Positions 1-7,575 of a stretch of DNA of 27,199 bases are shown here, in pieces (positions within the stretch are counted from its first letter, which is position 1; each line of letters starts with the position of its first letter). Under the pieces are notes generated by a model that made no database searches, was not told where the DNA came from, and saw only the letters and a list, made by a program, of their open reading frames with translations. Made by a program: the position numbers and the translations under genes. Source of the stretch: Deltaproteobacteria bacterium (GTDB lineage: Bacteria > Desulfobacterota > Desulfobacteria > Desulfobacterales > UBA11574); the NCBI GenBank assembly GCA_019313505.1, contig JAFDBA010000036.1, forward strand, positions 1 to 27,199, in the 5' to 3' direction.

Positions 1-29
1 TGTCGGTTCGATTCCGACCTCCGGCACCA
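1..29 (+). tRNA. 3' end of a tRNA, probably tRNA-Leu (cut by window edge)
   Basis: Bases 2-18 form a perfect T-arm: a 5-bp stem GTCGG/CCGAC around the TTCGATT loop. They are followed by the 3' acceptor strand CTCCGGC (19-25), discriminator A (26) and an encoded CCA (27-29). The matching 5' acceptor strand would be GCCGGAG, which with discriminator A is typical of bacterial tRNA-Leu. The anticodon lies outside the window, so the amino acid is inferred; that it is a tRNA is clear. Confidence 0.85.
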
Positions 30-63
30 GTCATAAGTCAACTGTTATCAGTTGGTTACATGG

Positions 64-95
64 AAGCCTCTTGGGTACCGCCAAGGGGCTTTTTT
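64..95 (+). terminator. Rho-independent terminator of the tRNA transcript
   Basis: An 11-bp stem (AAGCCTCTTGG against CCAAGGGGCTT, one G-T pair) closes a short loop and runs into six T residues. It lies 35 bases after the tRNA CCA end. On the minus strand there is no U-run after the stem, so it is probably not the terminator of the amidase gene facing it. Confidence 0.8.
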
Positions 96-105
96 ATGCC
101 AAAGT

Positions 106-888
106 TTACGATGTTTTGATCAGATTGTTATCCGCATCCATCCAGACAGGAAAGGATTCCCTTGATTTTTGCAGCGTTTCATAGGACAGCTCGGCTGTAT
201 ATGTGATTGCTTTATTCTGCTTGTGAAAAACAATATTACCCCAGGGATCGATGACTGAAGAATCACCGCTGTAAAGGTGGCCATTTCCGTCTGTTCCAAC
301 GCGATTTACCCCTATAACATAACACTGGTTTTCAACGGCTCGAGCCTGCAGTAATAACTTCCAGTGCCGTGAGCGTCTTGCAGGCCAGTTGGCGATAAAT
401 ATGGCTGCATCATACCGGTTTTCGATATTTCGCGTCCAGACCGGGAAGCGCAAATCATAACAGATAAAAGGTCTGATTTTCCAGCCTCGCAGTTCAACAG
501 TAATATTTTGATGACCGGCACTGTATACTTTTTCTTCACCGGCCATGCGAAACAGGTGTCTTTTATCGTAAGTGAAGATCTCGCCCCGGGACTTTGACCA
601 TATCAATCGATTAAAAATTTTGCCGTCTTCCCTGACTATAATACTTCCAACGATATCAACATTTTTTTGCCGTGATTTTTCTCGCAGCCATTTTACCGCA
701 GAACCTGTCATGTCTTGGGCGAGGGAGGCGACATTCATACTGAAGCCGGTTGTAAACATTTCCGGCAAAATGATAAGGTGTGTATCATCCTTGATAGTGT
801 CAATCTTATCATCAAATCCGGCCAGATTAGCTTCTATATCTTCCCAGACTAATTCGGTCTGGATAATAGTTGTTTTTAAATCTTGCAT
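106..888 (-). CDS. yafV: YafV-type omega-amidase (carbon-nitrogen hydrolase, nitrilase superfamily)
   Basis: The 260-residue protein has the nitrilase-superfamily triad in order: Glu43 in LPEMF, Lys109 in YDKRHLF and Cys143 in ICYDLRFPVW. The EMFTTGFS and RHLFRMA segments and the length are those of the YafV branch, whose members hydrolyse the side-chain amide of 2-oxoglutaramate or 2-oxosuccinamate, clearing by-products of glutamine and asparagine transamination. The enzyme should be cytoplasmic; no signal peptide is visible. The ATG is supported by a GGAGAA ribosome site ending six bases upstream on the minus strand. The gene stands alone, tail to tail with the tRNA. Family assignment is firm, exact substrate is inferred. 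Confidence 0.9.
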   Translation of the reverse strand: MQDLKTTIIQTELVWEDIEANLAGFDDKIDTIKDDTHLIILPEMFTTGFSMNVASLAQDMTGSAVKWLREKSRQKNVDIVGSIIVREDGKIFNRLIWSKSRGEIFTYDKRHLFRMAGEEKVYSAGHQNITVELRGWKIRPFICYDLRFPVWTRNIENRYDAAIFIANWPARRSRHWKLLLQARAVENQCYVIGVNRVGTDGNGHLYSGDSSVIDPWGNIVFHKQNKAITYTAELSYETLQKSRESFPVWMDADNNLIKTS

Positions 889-1100
889 AATTTCTCCACA
901 GTTTTGTCCGGGGTTTCATCCTTTTTTGCAAAATAGAATCACAAAACATTATGATTGTTTTTTTGATGATAAATGGTTTTTACCGGCATCAGTTAATATA
1001 TTGATAAGTCGATTTAAAAAAAATATTGTCTTCCTCATTATCTTTAAATATATTCATACTGAAAATTTGTATTAACTTTTTTCGGAAGCGATAAATTTGC

Positions 1101-1152
1101 TATCAATACAATGCGGTATCAATACATTTTTGTCAATATCCACATATTGATA
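1101..1152. promoter_or_regulatory. Cluster of TATCAATA half-sites upstream of the deacetylase gene
   Basis: The 339-base gap between the amidase and the deacetylase (889-1227) holds no gene. It contains TATCAATACA at 1101-1110 and again at 1117-1126 (16-base period), then TCAATAT-CCAC-ATATTGA (1133-1150), a perfect 7-bp inverted repeat whose right arm extends to TATTGATA (1145-1152). A further TATTGATA lies at 999-1006. Such an array resembles a multi-site operator. The protein that would bind it is unknown, and AT-rich DNA can produce such repeats by chance. Confidence 0.35.
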
Positions 1153-1227
1153 ACAGGCAAAATAAAATGAACTTTAGTCAACTTATAATCGTTTAAGCCT
1201 TCTTAATTATTGGAAAGGAAAATGAAT

Positions 1228-2175
1228 ATGACCAAAAGCGGACTTGTATATGATGATTTGTATCTACAGCATGACACCGGTCCCAACCACCCGGAACGGG
1301 CTCAAAGACTTACTGCCATAATTGAGGCCCTCAAAGCATCGGGACTCCTCGATAAACTTCTTCCCATAGAACCTATACCCGCGGAGAGAAGCATTGTAGA
1401 ACTATGCCATGAATCCAGTTACATAGGCAGATTTAAGAGTGGGGTGGAAAGTTCTCTTCCTTTTTTGGATACTCCGGAATGTCCTTTAAGCCCCGGCACC
1501 TTTGAAGCGGCCATTTGTGCTGCCGGGGGTATACTGAGGGGATTAGACAGCGTGATGCAGGGAAATGTAAAAAACTGCTTTTGTGCGGTAAGACCCCCTG
1601 GCCACCACGCAGAACGATCCAGGGCCATGGGTTTTTGTTACTTCAACAACATAGCCATTGGGGCAAGATATCTCCAAAAACAATATTCCATAGAACGTAT
1701 TTTGATCATAGACTGGGATGTGCACCACGGCAACGGTACCCAGCATGCCTTCGAACAAGACCCGACTGTATTTTACATAAGCTTTCACCAGGATCCATCC
1801 ACCTGCTACCCTGGTACGGGAAGCGCTTCAGAAACAGGAACCGGTAACGGGAAAGGATACACTTTAAACTTCCCCATGAGCCCTGGAGCAGGCAACCAAG
1901 AGTATTTCGATGCCATGGAAATAGTTGAGCAAAAGATGGGGGTTTTCAGACCTCAGTTTGTCCTTATCTCTGCAGGTTTCGACGCCCATATTGATGATCC
2001 TCTGGCACAGATCAAGCTCACTAAAAAAGGATATGAAGAGCTGACTCGAAAAGTTAAGGGAATAGCCGAGGACCATGCAGGGGGCAGGCTTGTTTCCATG
2101 CTTGAGGGCGGTTACAACCTGCAGGCACTGGGAGAGTCGGTAGAAACGCATATACAGGTCCTTTTGGAAGGGTAA
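1228..2175 (+). CDS. Histone deacetylase family protein (class II / acetylpolyamine amidohydrolase type)
   Basis: The 315-residue protein is a zinc-dependent deacetylase. Counting from the ATG at 1228, it has the relay pair His126-His127 (RPPGHHAE), zinc ligands Asp164 and His166 (DWDVHHGNG) and Asp252 (SAGFDAH), and the active-site Tyr296 in LEGGYN. GFCYFNN at 135-141 is another family hallmark. Bacterial members deacetylate polyamines, lysine side chains or small acetylated compounds; the substrate cannot be read from sequence. AAAGGA at 1214-1219 is eight bases before the ATG at 1228; an ATG at 1222 would be too close, and a TTG at 1210 has no site. It is a single gene, followed by non-coding repeat DNA. 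Confidence 0.9.
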   Translation: MTKSGLVYDDLYLQHDTGPNHPERAQRLTAIIEALKASGLLDKLLPIEPIPAERSIVELCHESSYIGRFKSGVESSLPFLDTPECPLSPGTFEAAICAAGGILRGLDSVMQGNVKNCFCAVRPPGHHAERSRAMGFCYFNNIAIGARYLQKQYSIERILIIDWDVHHGNGTQHAFEQDPTVFYISFHQDPSTCYPGTGSASETGTGNGKGYTLNFPMSPGAGNQEYFDAMEIVEQKMGVFRPQFVLISAGFDAHIDDPLAQIKLTKKGYEELTRKVKGIAEDHAGGRLVSMLEGGYNLQALGESVETHIQVLLEG

Positions 2176-2178
2176 ATC

Positions 2179-2307
2179 TTGATGGCTTCGTAAAAAATCC
2201 AACTTCTGCGTTGCGCTGCATTCCTCGTCACTGCGACGTACTATAAGTACGTCTCGTTCCTCGGAATTTGCGCGCCTTGAATTTGGAGCTTTTTACTTTG
2301 CCATCAA
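2179..2307. repeat. 129-bp imperfect palindromic repeat element (MITE/REP-like)
   Basis: The ends are the exact inverted repeat TTGATGGC/GCCATCAA. Each arm then has three unmatched bases and GTAAAAA. The centre is a perfect 8-bp stem GACGTACT/AGTACGTC with an ATA loop (2235-2253). The intervening arms match only in part (for example TCCAA and ATTCC). The element sits four bases after the deacetylase stop and codes for nothing convincing. It could act as a transcript-end hairpin. It resembles a non-autonomous mobile element, but no transposase or clear target duplication is visible. Confidence 0.7.
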
Positions 2308-2315
2308 AATTTGAC

Positions 2316-2331
2316 TTTTTACTAAACCGTC
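2316..2331 (-). repeat. GAYGGYNNNGTAAAAA repeat core, third copy at this site
   Basis: On the minus strand this reads GACGGTTTAGTAAAAA and continues as GTC. The resulting 19-mer differs at only two positions from the 19-mer GACGGTCTCGTAAAAAGTC at 21262-21280, about 19 kb away. Together with the copies at 2181-2196 (plus) and 2290-2305 (minus) it gives three copies within 151 bases. From here to base 2525 I see no gene or other structure. Confidence 0.6.
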
Positions 2332-2525
2332 TAAATCAGACTCCCGAACGGTTATCTTGTTTTAACACTTTCTGTCAAAACTTTGTCAGTATATTGCCTT
2401 TCTTTTCATCACTTTTCCTCCACAAGCTGAAAATTTTTCACGCTGCTTTTTTTCTAAAGACCATATCCCCTTGAAATTAAATGCCTTGTAACTTTTTTGG
2501 GCTGCAGATAATAATCTGTTCCATA

Positions 2526-2541
2526 TGGCACATCTATTGCA
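2526..2541 (+). promoter_or_regulatory. Sigma-54 (RpoN) promoter of the sensor-Mla operon
   Basis: TGGCAC, five bases, then TTGCA gives the required GG-N10-GC arrangement and matches the sigma-54 consensus TGGCACG-N4-TTGCW at every position except the seventh base. It lies 67 bases before the start codon at 2609, so transcription should start near 2552. This class of promoter needs an enhancer-binding activator; none is encoded in the window. No sigma-70 promoter of similar quality was noticed in this gap. Confidence 0.7.
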
Positions 2542-2608
2542 AAGAGTAATTAAGGATAAATTTGTGATCGGGATGTCGGCTTGAACTTTTTACGAATTCA
2601 ATAAATTT

Positions 2609-3919
2609 ATGTTAGACACAGTCATTCAAAACGAACATTTAAATAAATATGTCACATCGTTCGACAAAGGGAAGGAAATTTTTCTCGAGGGCGACGACAC
2701 GCAGGATCTATTTATTTTAGTATCCGGCCATATAGATATCCTCAAAGGAAACAAGAAGATAGTAGAAATCACCGAAAAGGGGTCTCTGTTTGGAGAGATG
2801 TCTTTTTTGCTCGGAACAAAAAGAACGGCTACGGTAAAGGCATCAAATGATGTAAAAACCATCCAAATACCCAAAGCAGAGGTTAACTCCTTTCTTCATG
2901 AATTTCCCGACGTAGCCAGAGCAATTACAAAACTTCTTGCCAAACGTCTTGATGAGACAAACCAGGTGCTTTACGGTCTTAAGGAATTTTGCGACCAACT
3001 TCCGGATGCTGTTATTACAACCGACGGGGAAGGGAAAATCATCACCTGGAACTCTGCTTCGGAAAAACTATATGGCCGATCCTGGAATCAGATGTGCAAC
3101 AAATCCGTAGAAGAGATATACGAAGAACCTGAAGTGTACCAAAAATTCCTCAAAAAGGTAAGAAAAAAATGCTCTGTCAAAGAAAAGATCCTCAGGATAA
3201 TACATCCTAAAAAGGGCATACGGTTTATATCGACCAGCACCACTCTTCTTTATGACGATCATAAGAAATTTCAGGGGATCCTTTCATTGGGCCGGGATGT
3301 CACATCAGTTACTAAATCAGCAAAGCAGCATCGACGAACTTACTATCGGTTCCTTCCTTTGCTGATTCTGTTTGTGCTTTTATTCGGGGGTGCTTTCCTG
3401 GGCCATTCCTACTTTTCAAAAAATCCTCATGCTATAAATTTTAAAAATCAGGAATTGAGAAAACAATTAAACAAAGATTATCTTTTTTTGAAATCGACAT
3501 TAGCAAATCATTTTGCGACAGGAGACAGATCGAAAACTCATCAATTGATGAGTAATTTTCTTTATATTCACCCGGTTACTAAGACACCTTATTCCGGCCT
3601 GGTGTTGCTCGACAAAAATAAAATTGTTTTTGATGCCTGTTCGCTCAAGGAAGACACAACTATTTCACAAATATTAGGTAGCAGTTATGCGGGGATAGAG
3701 TTTCAAGGTGGTGAAGACTCGATCCACAAAGTCCTCTCTCTTTATCGGGCGGATAAGGATCATCCTATGGGACAAAAAGGTGTTGAGGTGGCCTTTGAAA
3801 TAAAGAGGGCCGATAGGTTGTTGGGTTGGTTGATTTTTCAGATGGATCTGGATCGGTTGGAGAATACATACGGTTTCAATGAAGCAAGTTTAAAGCAATT
3901 CTATTTTAATGATTCCTGA
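2609..3919 (+). CDS. Membrane sensor with cyclic-nucleotide-binding, PAS and extracytoplasmic domains
   Basis: The 436-residue protein has three parts. Residues ~14-115 form a cyclic-nucleotide-binding domain with a phosphate-binding cassette that keeps Gly62-Glu63 and Arg72 (FGEMSFLLGTKRTATV), so nucleotide binding is plausible. Residues ~125-235 form a PAS domain (DAVITTDGEGKIITWN). Residues ~248-268 are one membrane helix, followed by ~168 residues outside the cytoplasm that I cannot name. There is no kinase, cyclase, HTH or methyl-accepting domain, so it has sensory inputs and no known output. It is the first gene after the sigma-54 promoter and 40 bases ahead of mlaE, which suggests it senses the membrane state or controls the transporter. 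The ribosome site is weak. Confidence 0.8.
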   Translation: MLDTVIQNEHLNKYVTSFDKGKEIFLEGDDTQDLFILVSGHIDILKGNKKIVEITEKGSLFGEMSFLLGTKRTATVKASNDVKTIQIPKAEVNSFLHEFPDVARAITKLLAKRLDETNQVLYGLKEFCDQLPDAVITTDGEGKIITWNSASEKLYGRSWNQMCNKSVEEIYEEPEVYQKFLKKVRKKCSVKEKILRIIHPKKGIRFISTSTTLLYDDHKKFQGILSLGRDVTSVTKSAKQHRRTYYRFLPLLILFVLLFGGAFLGHSYFSKNPHAINFKNQELRKQLNKDYLFLKSTLANHFATGDRSKTHQLMSNFLYIHPVTKTPYSGLVLLDKNKIVFDACSLKEDTTISQILGSSYAGIEFQGGEDSIHKVLSLYRADKDHPMGQKGVEVAFEIKRADRLLGWLIFQMDLDRLENTYGFNEASLKQFYFNDS

Positions 3920-3959
3920 CACCAAATCTCGTTAAGTAGTTGCGAGGACAAAGTTCTAT

Positions 3960-5096
3960 ATGAAATCTATTGAAGATATTCAGTCCTGCCAATATGAAAT
4001 TGCAGAAACCGAAGATGGGGATATCACCATTTATGTCCAGGGCAGGATGGATTCATCAAATGCTTCTCGAATAATCGAGATTTTCGGCTCTCTAATAAAG
4101 GATAGGCAGCCCCTTTCTATGGCCGTGGATCTAAAAAAAGTCACTTATATTGATGATTTCGGGGCACTTGTCCTTGTTGAATTAAAAGATATGATGACCC
4201 GTGCAAACGGTCTTTTTGATTTGCAAAATGCGAGGGAAGAGGTTCTCTTTATGCTCGATTCCGAAACCCTGGCAGACACAACCTCCTTTATCAAAATTCG
4301 TCCTCCCAATATGTTTATCAGGTTCGGTGACGCCATTATCCAGTATGCAGCAGATGTTAAATACCTTATATCATTTGTCGGTTCTGTTTGCATAGCTTTT
4401 GTTTATTCATTTTTACACCCTAAATCGTTACGCATGGAAGAGACCTTCCTATACATGCAAAAAACAGGTGTTGATGCCCTTCCTGTTGTTGCAATGATCA
4501 GTTTCCTTCTCGGTCTTATCGTAGCCTTTATGTCGTCCGTTCAGCTCCAGTTATTTGGTGCCAATATTTATGTGGCCTCATTAGTAAGCCTTGCCATGTC
4601 CCGAGAATTGGGGCCCATCATGACCGCTATTATTGTCGCGGGAAGATCCGGTTCATCCTTTGCCGCAGAAATAGGAACCATGAAAATATCTGAAGAGGTG
4701 GACGCCCTGTTTACCATGGGCTTTGACCCTACACGGTATCTGGTTCTCCCCAAGATCCTGGCATCTGTTATTGTGGTTCCAATTCTAACTCTTTTCTCCG
4801 ATGTTTTTGCCATATTCGGAGGGCTTGTGGTCGGGGTTTTTATGCTTGATCTGACTGCAAACGCATATATTTCAGAGACGATTAAAACCTTGACCGTTTT
4901 TGACGTGTTTTGGGGGGTCTTTAAAAGTGCTGTTTTCGCTCTCCTTATATCCTGGATCGGTTGCCTGAGGGGATTTCAGGTCAAGGGTGGGGCTGCCTCT
5001 GTTGGTCATGCCACAACCTCAGCTGTTGTAAGCAGTATTTTTTTGATTATAGTGTCTGACGCAATCTTTACGGTCATTATCCGTTACTTGCGTTAA
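3960..5096 (+). CDS. mlaE: MlaE-type permease with N-terminal STAS domain
   Basis: Residues ~10-105 are a STAS (MlaB-like) domain and residues ~125-378 the MlaE permease with several membrane helices. The hallmark MlaE stretch is present: SRELGPIMTAIIVAGRSGSS, then EIGTMKISEEVDAL, then MGFDPTRYLVLPKILA. MlaE is the inner-membrane part of the MCE/Mla ABC system, which moves phospholipid between inner and outer membranes. In E. coli the STAS part is the separate MlaB; here it is fused, as in many deltaproteobacteria. The STAS switch motif, normally D-S/T-x-G, reads Asp65-Asp66-Phe-Gly, so the phosphorylatable residue is replaced by Asp. It is co-directional with mlaF, 51 bases downstream. Confidence 0.93.
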   Translation: MKSIEDIQSCQYEIAETEDGDITIYVQGRMDSSNASRIIEIFGSLIKDRQPLSMAVDLKKVTYIDDFGALVLVELKDMMTRANGLFDLQNAREEVLFMLDSETLADTTSFIKIRPPNMFIRFGDAIIQYAADVKYLISFVGSVCIAFVYSFLHPKSLRMEETFLYMQKTGVDALPVVAMISFLLGLIVAFMSSVQLQLFGANIYVASLVSLAMSRELGPIMTAIIVAGRSGSSFAAEIGTMKISEEVDALFTMGFDPTRYLVLPKILASVIVVPILTLFSDVFAIFGGLVVGVFMLDLTANAYISETIKTLTVFDVFWGVFKSAVFALLISWIGCLRGFQVKGGAASVGHATTSAVVSSIFLIIVSDAIFTVIIRYLR

Positions 5097-5147
5097 AATA
5101 GTGTGCCCTACTTTGTCCTTTAAGCAAGTAGGCTTTACAAAAGGCTT

Positions 5148-5942
5148 ATGAAAAAACGAAACATTGTCCAGGTAAAAGATCTTATTGCCGGTTATGATGG
5201 GGAGATAATCCTTGATCATATATCATTTGACGTTCTTGAAGGAGAGATATTTATTATTTTAGGAGGAAGCGGGTGTGGAAAGAGCACATTACTAAAACAC
5301 CTTATTGGACTTATGAAACCTCTCTCAGGACAGGTAATCATTGATGGCAATGACATCTCTAATTGTGATGAAATAACATTTAAAAACATATTAAGAAAAA
5401 TCGGGGTTCTTTATCAGAGTTCTGCCCTCTTCGGTTCCATGACACTGGCTGAAAATGTATCCCTGCCCATTCAGGAATATACAGATTTGCCTAAAAAATT
5501 GGTTGATACCCTGGTCAAGATAAAATTAAATTTGGTTAATCTAAATGGTTATGAAAATCATCTCCCTTCTGAAATCAGTGGAGGAATGAAAAAGAGGGCG
5601 GGATTAGCAAGAGCAATGGCCCTCAACCCAAAAATTCTGTTTTTTGACGAGCCTTCAGCAGGTCTTGATCCCGTAACATCAGTTGAACTTGACAACCTCA
5701 TTCTTAGTCTTAACAAAAACTTGGGAACCACCATGGTTATAGTAACCCACGAGTTGCCCAGTATCTTTAATGTGGCTCACAGGATAATAATGCTGGACAG
5801 ACAAACCAAGGGGATTATCGCCGAAGGTGATCCCAACTACCTGAAAGATCACAGCAAGAATCGTTTCGTAAGGAATTTTTTCAACCGCCAGTCACAAAAT
5901 TACGAAAGAATTTCTGAAAGTTTAAAAAAAAATAGGAATTGA
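5148..5942 (+). CDS. mlaF: MlaF-type ABC ATPase of the lipid transporter
   Basis: The 264-residue nucleotide-binding subunit has a Walker A (GGSGCGKST, 39-47), a Q-loop Gln90, a signature SGGMKKRAGLARA (from 144), a Walker B ILFFDEPSAGLDP (catalytic Glu168) and a switch His in VIVTHELPS. The Met in SGGM and the downstream AGLARA are typical of the MlaF/Ttg2A group. It powers lipid movement through the MlaE permease on the cytoplasmic face. It lies 51 bases after mlaE and 18 before mlaD in one operon. All catalytic residues are intact. Confidence 0.93.
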   Translation: MKKRNIVQVKDLIAGYDGEIILDHISFDVLEGEIFIILGGSGCGKSTLLKHLIGLMKPLSGQVIIDGNDISNCDEITFKNILRKIGVLYQSSALFGSMTLAENVSLPIQEYTDLPKKLVDTLVKIKLNLVNLNGYENHLPSEISGGMKKRAGLARAMALNPKILFFDEPSAGLDPVTSVELDNLILSLNKNLGTTMVIVTHELPSIFNVAHRIIMLDRQTKGIIAEGDPNYLKDHSKNRFVRNFFNRQSQNYERISESLKKNRN

Positions 5943-5960
5943 ATTGTTTAGGATATAGCA

Positions 5961-6914
5961 ATGGCTTCCCAAAGAACCAAATTTACTCTTGGATTGTTTA
6001 TAACCTGCGGAATCGGCATCGCCTTCTTTGCCATTATATGGTTAGGTATGTCCAGGTTCTTTGAGAAAGGTCAGTATTACGCCACCTATTTCAATGAGTC
6101 TGTGCAAGGCCTTGATGTAGAATCTCCCGTGACATACAGGGGAGTATCAATAGGCCGGGTGAATCGTATTGCTGTTGCCCCTGATGCACATTTAATACAA
6201 GTGATATTAAAAATTGAGTCCGGTCAGACTCTTGATAATAATATCGTAGCCCAATTAAAAGCCGTCGGTATCACCGGAAGTATGTTCATCGAACTAGACC
6301 ACAAGAAAGATGGTGAACCTGATCTGTCTCCTAGTTTCAGTTTTCCTTCAAAATTTCCCATCATAGCCTCAAAACCATCAAATATCAATAAGCTGATTCA
6401 AAGCATTGATGATGCTCTGAATCAGATAGGAGGAATGGACCTCAAAGGAATTTCCGGAAAAATTCAACTGGTTCTCGACAACTTAAACCAAACGATTGAT
6501 GATGCCAATGTGAAAGGTGTTTCCAAAAATATTGCAACATCCTTTGAGAAAGTCGGTCAATCTCTCAATAAGCTAATGGATAAGGCCAGCAGCAGCCTGG
6601 ATCGCATGGAAAATACCATCGGCCTGCTGGAAGGAATAACCATTGAAAAGCAAAAAACTATTAAAAACGCCATAGAAGATTTTAGAAAGGCTATGGAAAA
6701 TGCCAACGTACTGTCAAAACAAGGGGTTTCATTAGTAAGCGGCACACATGATTCACTCTTTCGTCTCAGTCAACATCTTTTAAGTATTGCTCAAAATCTT
6801 GAAAATGCTAGTGAAAACTTGAACAGATTCATCGAACTTGTTTCTGAACATCCATCTCAATTAATCTTTGGCACAGCGCCCATTCCCAGAAAGGTGGAAC
6901 AGGATAATAATTAA
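5961..6914 (+). CDS. mlaD: MlaD-type MCE-domain lipid-binding protein
   Basis: The 317-residue protein has an N-terminal membrane anchor (residues ~8-30) and then one MCE domain (~38-115, starting FNESVQGLDVESPVTYRGVSIGRV). A long helical tail with heptad-like stretches (~140-300) follows. MCE proteins form hexameric rings in the periplasm that hold lipid between the permease and the outer membrane. E. coli MlaD is about 183 residues; the longer helical tail here recalls MCE proteins that build a tube or needle across the periplasm (LetB/PqiB/YebT-like idea), although only one MCE repeat is present. The start ATG has AGGAT upstream. The stop is two bases from the next gene, so translation is probably coupled. 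Confidence 0.9.
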   Translation: MASQRTKFTLGLFITCGIGIAFFAIIWLGMSRFFEKGQYYATYFNESVQGLDVESPVTYRGVSIGRVNRIAVAPDAHLIQVILKIESGQTLDNNIVAQLKAVGITGSMFIELDHKKDGEPDLSPSFSFPSKFPIIASKPSNINKLIQSIDDALNQIGGMDLKGISGKIQLVLDNLNQTIDDANVKGVSKNIATSFEKVGQSLNKLMDKASSSLDRMENTIGLLEGITIEKQKTIKNAIEDFRKAMENANVLSKQGVSLVSGTHDSLFRLSQHLLSIAQNLENASENLNRFIELVSEHPSQLIFGTAPIPRKVEQDNN

Positions 6915-6916
6915 AA

Positions 6917-7558
6917 ATGAAATGGTGTAAAAAAATTTTTTTTTTAGTCGGTTTTCCTATGCTCTTTGTTGGTTGTATGAATCTAAATCAGCCGATGAAG
7001 AAAATCGAGTACTACACGCTGGAATATACGCCTCCAACAATAACTGACCTAAAGCCCCTTTCCCATGTGATTAGATTTGAGCATTTTACAGCATCACCTA
7101 CATATAATACCAGTCGAATCATCTATAAGAATCGATCATTTAAAAGAGATTCTTATATCTATTATAGATGGAGGACCAACCCCGGAGCCCTTGTAACCCA
7201 TTTCTTAAGCCGAGATATCAGGCATTCCGGTCTTTTTAAAGCCATTTTATCTCCTGATAGCCAATTTGTTTCTTCATATATACTGGAAGGAACTGTGGAT
7301 GAATTTCTTGAATGGGATATGGAAGAGACATGGAAAGCCATCTTATCCCTCTCTATTATTTTAATTGACAAGAATAAAATGGATGTCGGAGAAAAAATCC
7401 TTTTTCAGAAAACCTATCGGAAAGAGTCGTTGTGTAAACGGAAAACTCCGAGATCATTGGCTGAAGCAATGAGCTGTGCCATGTCAGAGATTTCCAAACA
7501 AATCATTAAGGATGTCTATTATTGTCTTAAAGATCGTGACCAGGCTAAACCTTTTTAA
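6917..7558 (+). CDS. ABC-type transport auxiliary lipoprotein (PqiC/DUF330-like)
   Basis: The 213-residue protein has a lipoprotein signal: basic start (KWCKK), hydrophobic core and lipobox FVGC with Cys20 as the likely lipidated residue. The mature part (YYTLEYTP, then residues on strand-forming segments and a conserved-looking EGTVDEFLEWD) fits the auxiliary lipoprotein family found as last gene of MCE operons, such as PqiC. The family sits at the outer membrane and docks the MCE assembly. It starts two bases after mlaD and ends the operon. Family call rests on signal, size and position more than on a diagnostic motif. Confidence 0.8.
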   Translation: MKWCKKIFFLVGFPMLFVGCMNLNQPMKKIEYYTLEYTPPTITDLKPLSHVIRFEHFTASPTYNTSRIIYKNRSFKRDSYIYYRWRTNPGALVTHFLSRDIRHSGLFKAILSPDSQFVSSYILEGTVDEFLEWDMEETWKAILSLSIILIDKNKMDVGEKILFQKTYRKESLCKRKTPRSLAEAMSCAMSEISKQIIKDVYYCLKDRDQAKPF

Positions 7559-7575
7559 CAGTCTTTTTCTTCCCA

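Noticed and set aside
572..1075. 167-codon plus-strand open frame
   Set aside because: Most of it lies opposite the well-supported amidase gene and its product has no family features.
1137..1145. ATATCCACA, one mismatch from a DnaA box
   Set aside because: Single site in front of a deacetylase gene, better explained as the loop of the TATCAATA inverted repeat.
2268..2474. 68-codon plus-strand open frame after the palindromic repeat
   Set aside because: It starts inside the repeat, has no ribosome site and its product is low-complexity.
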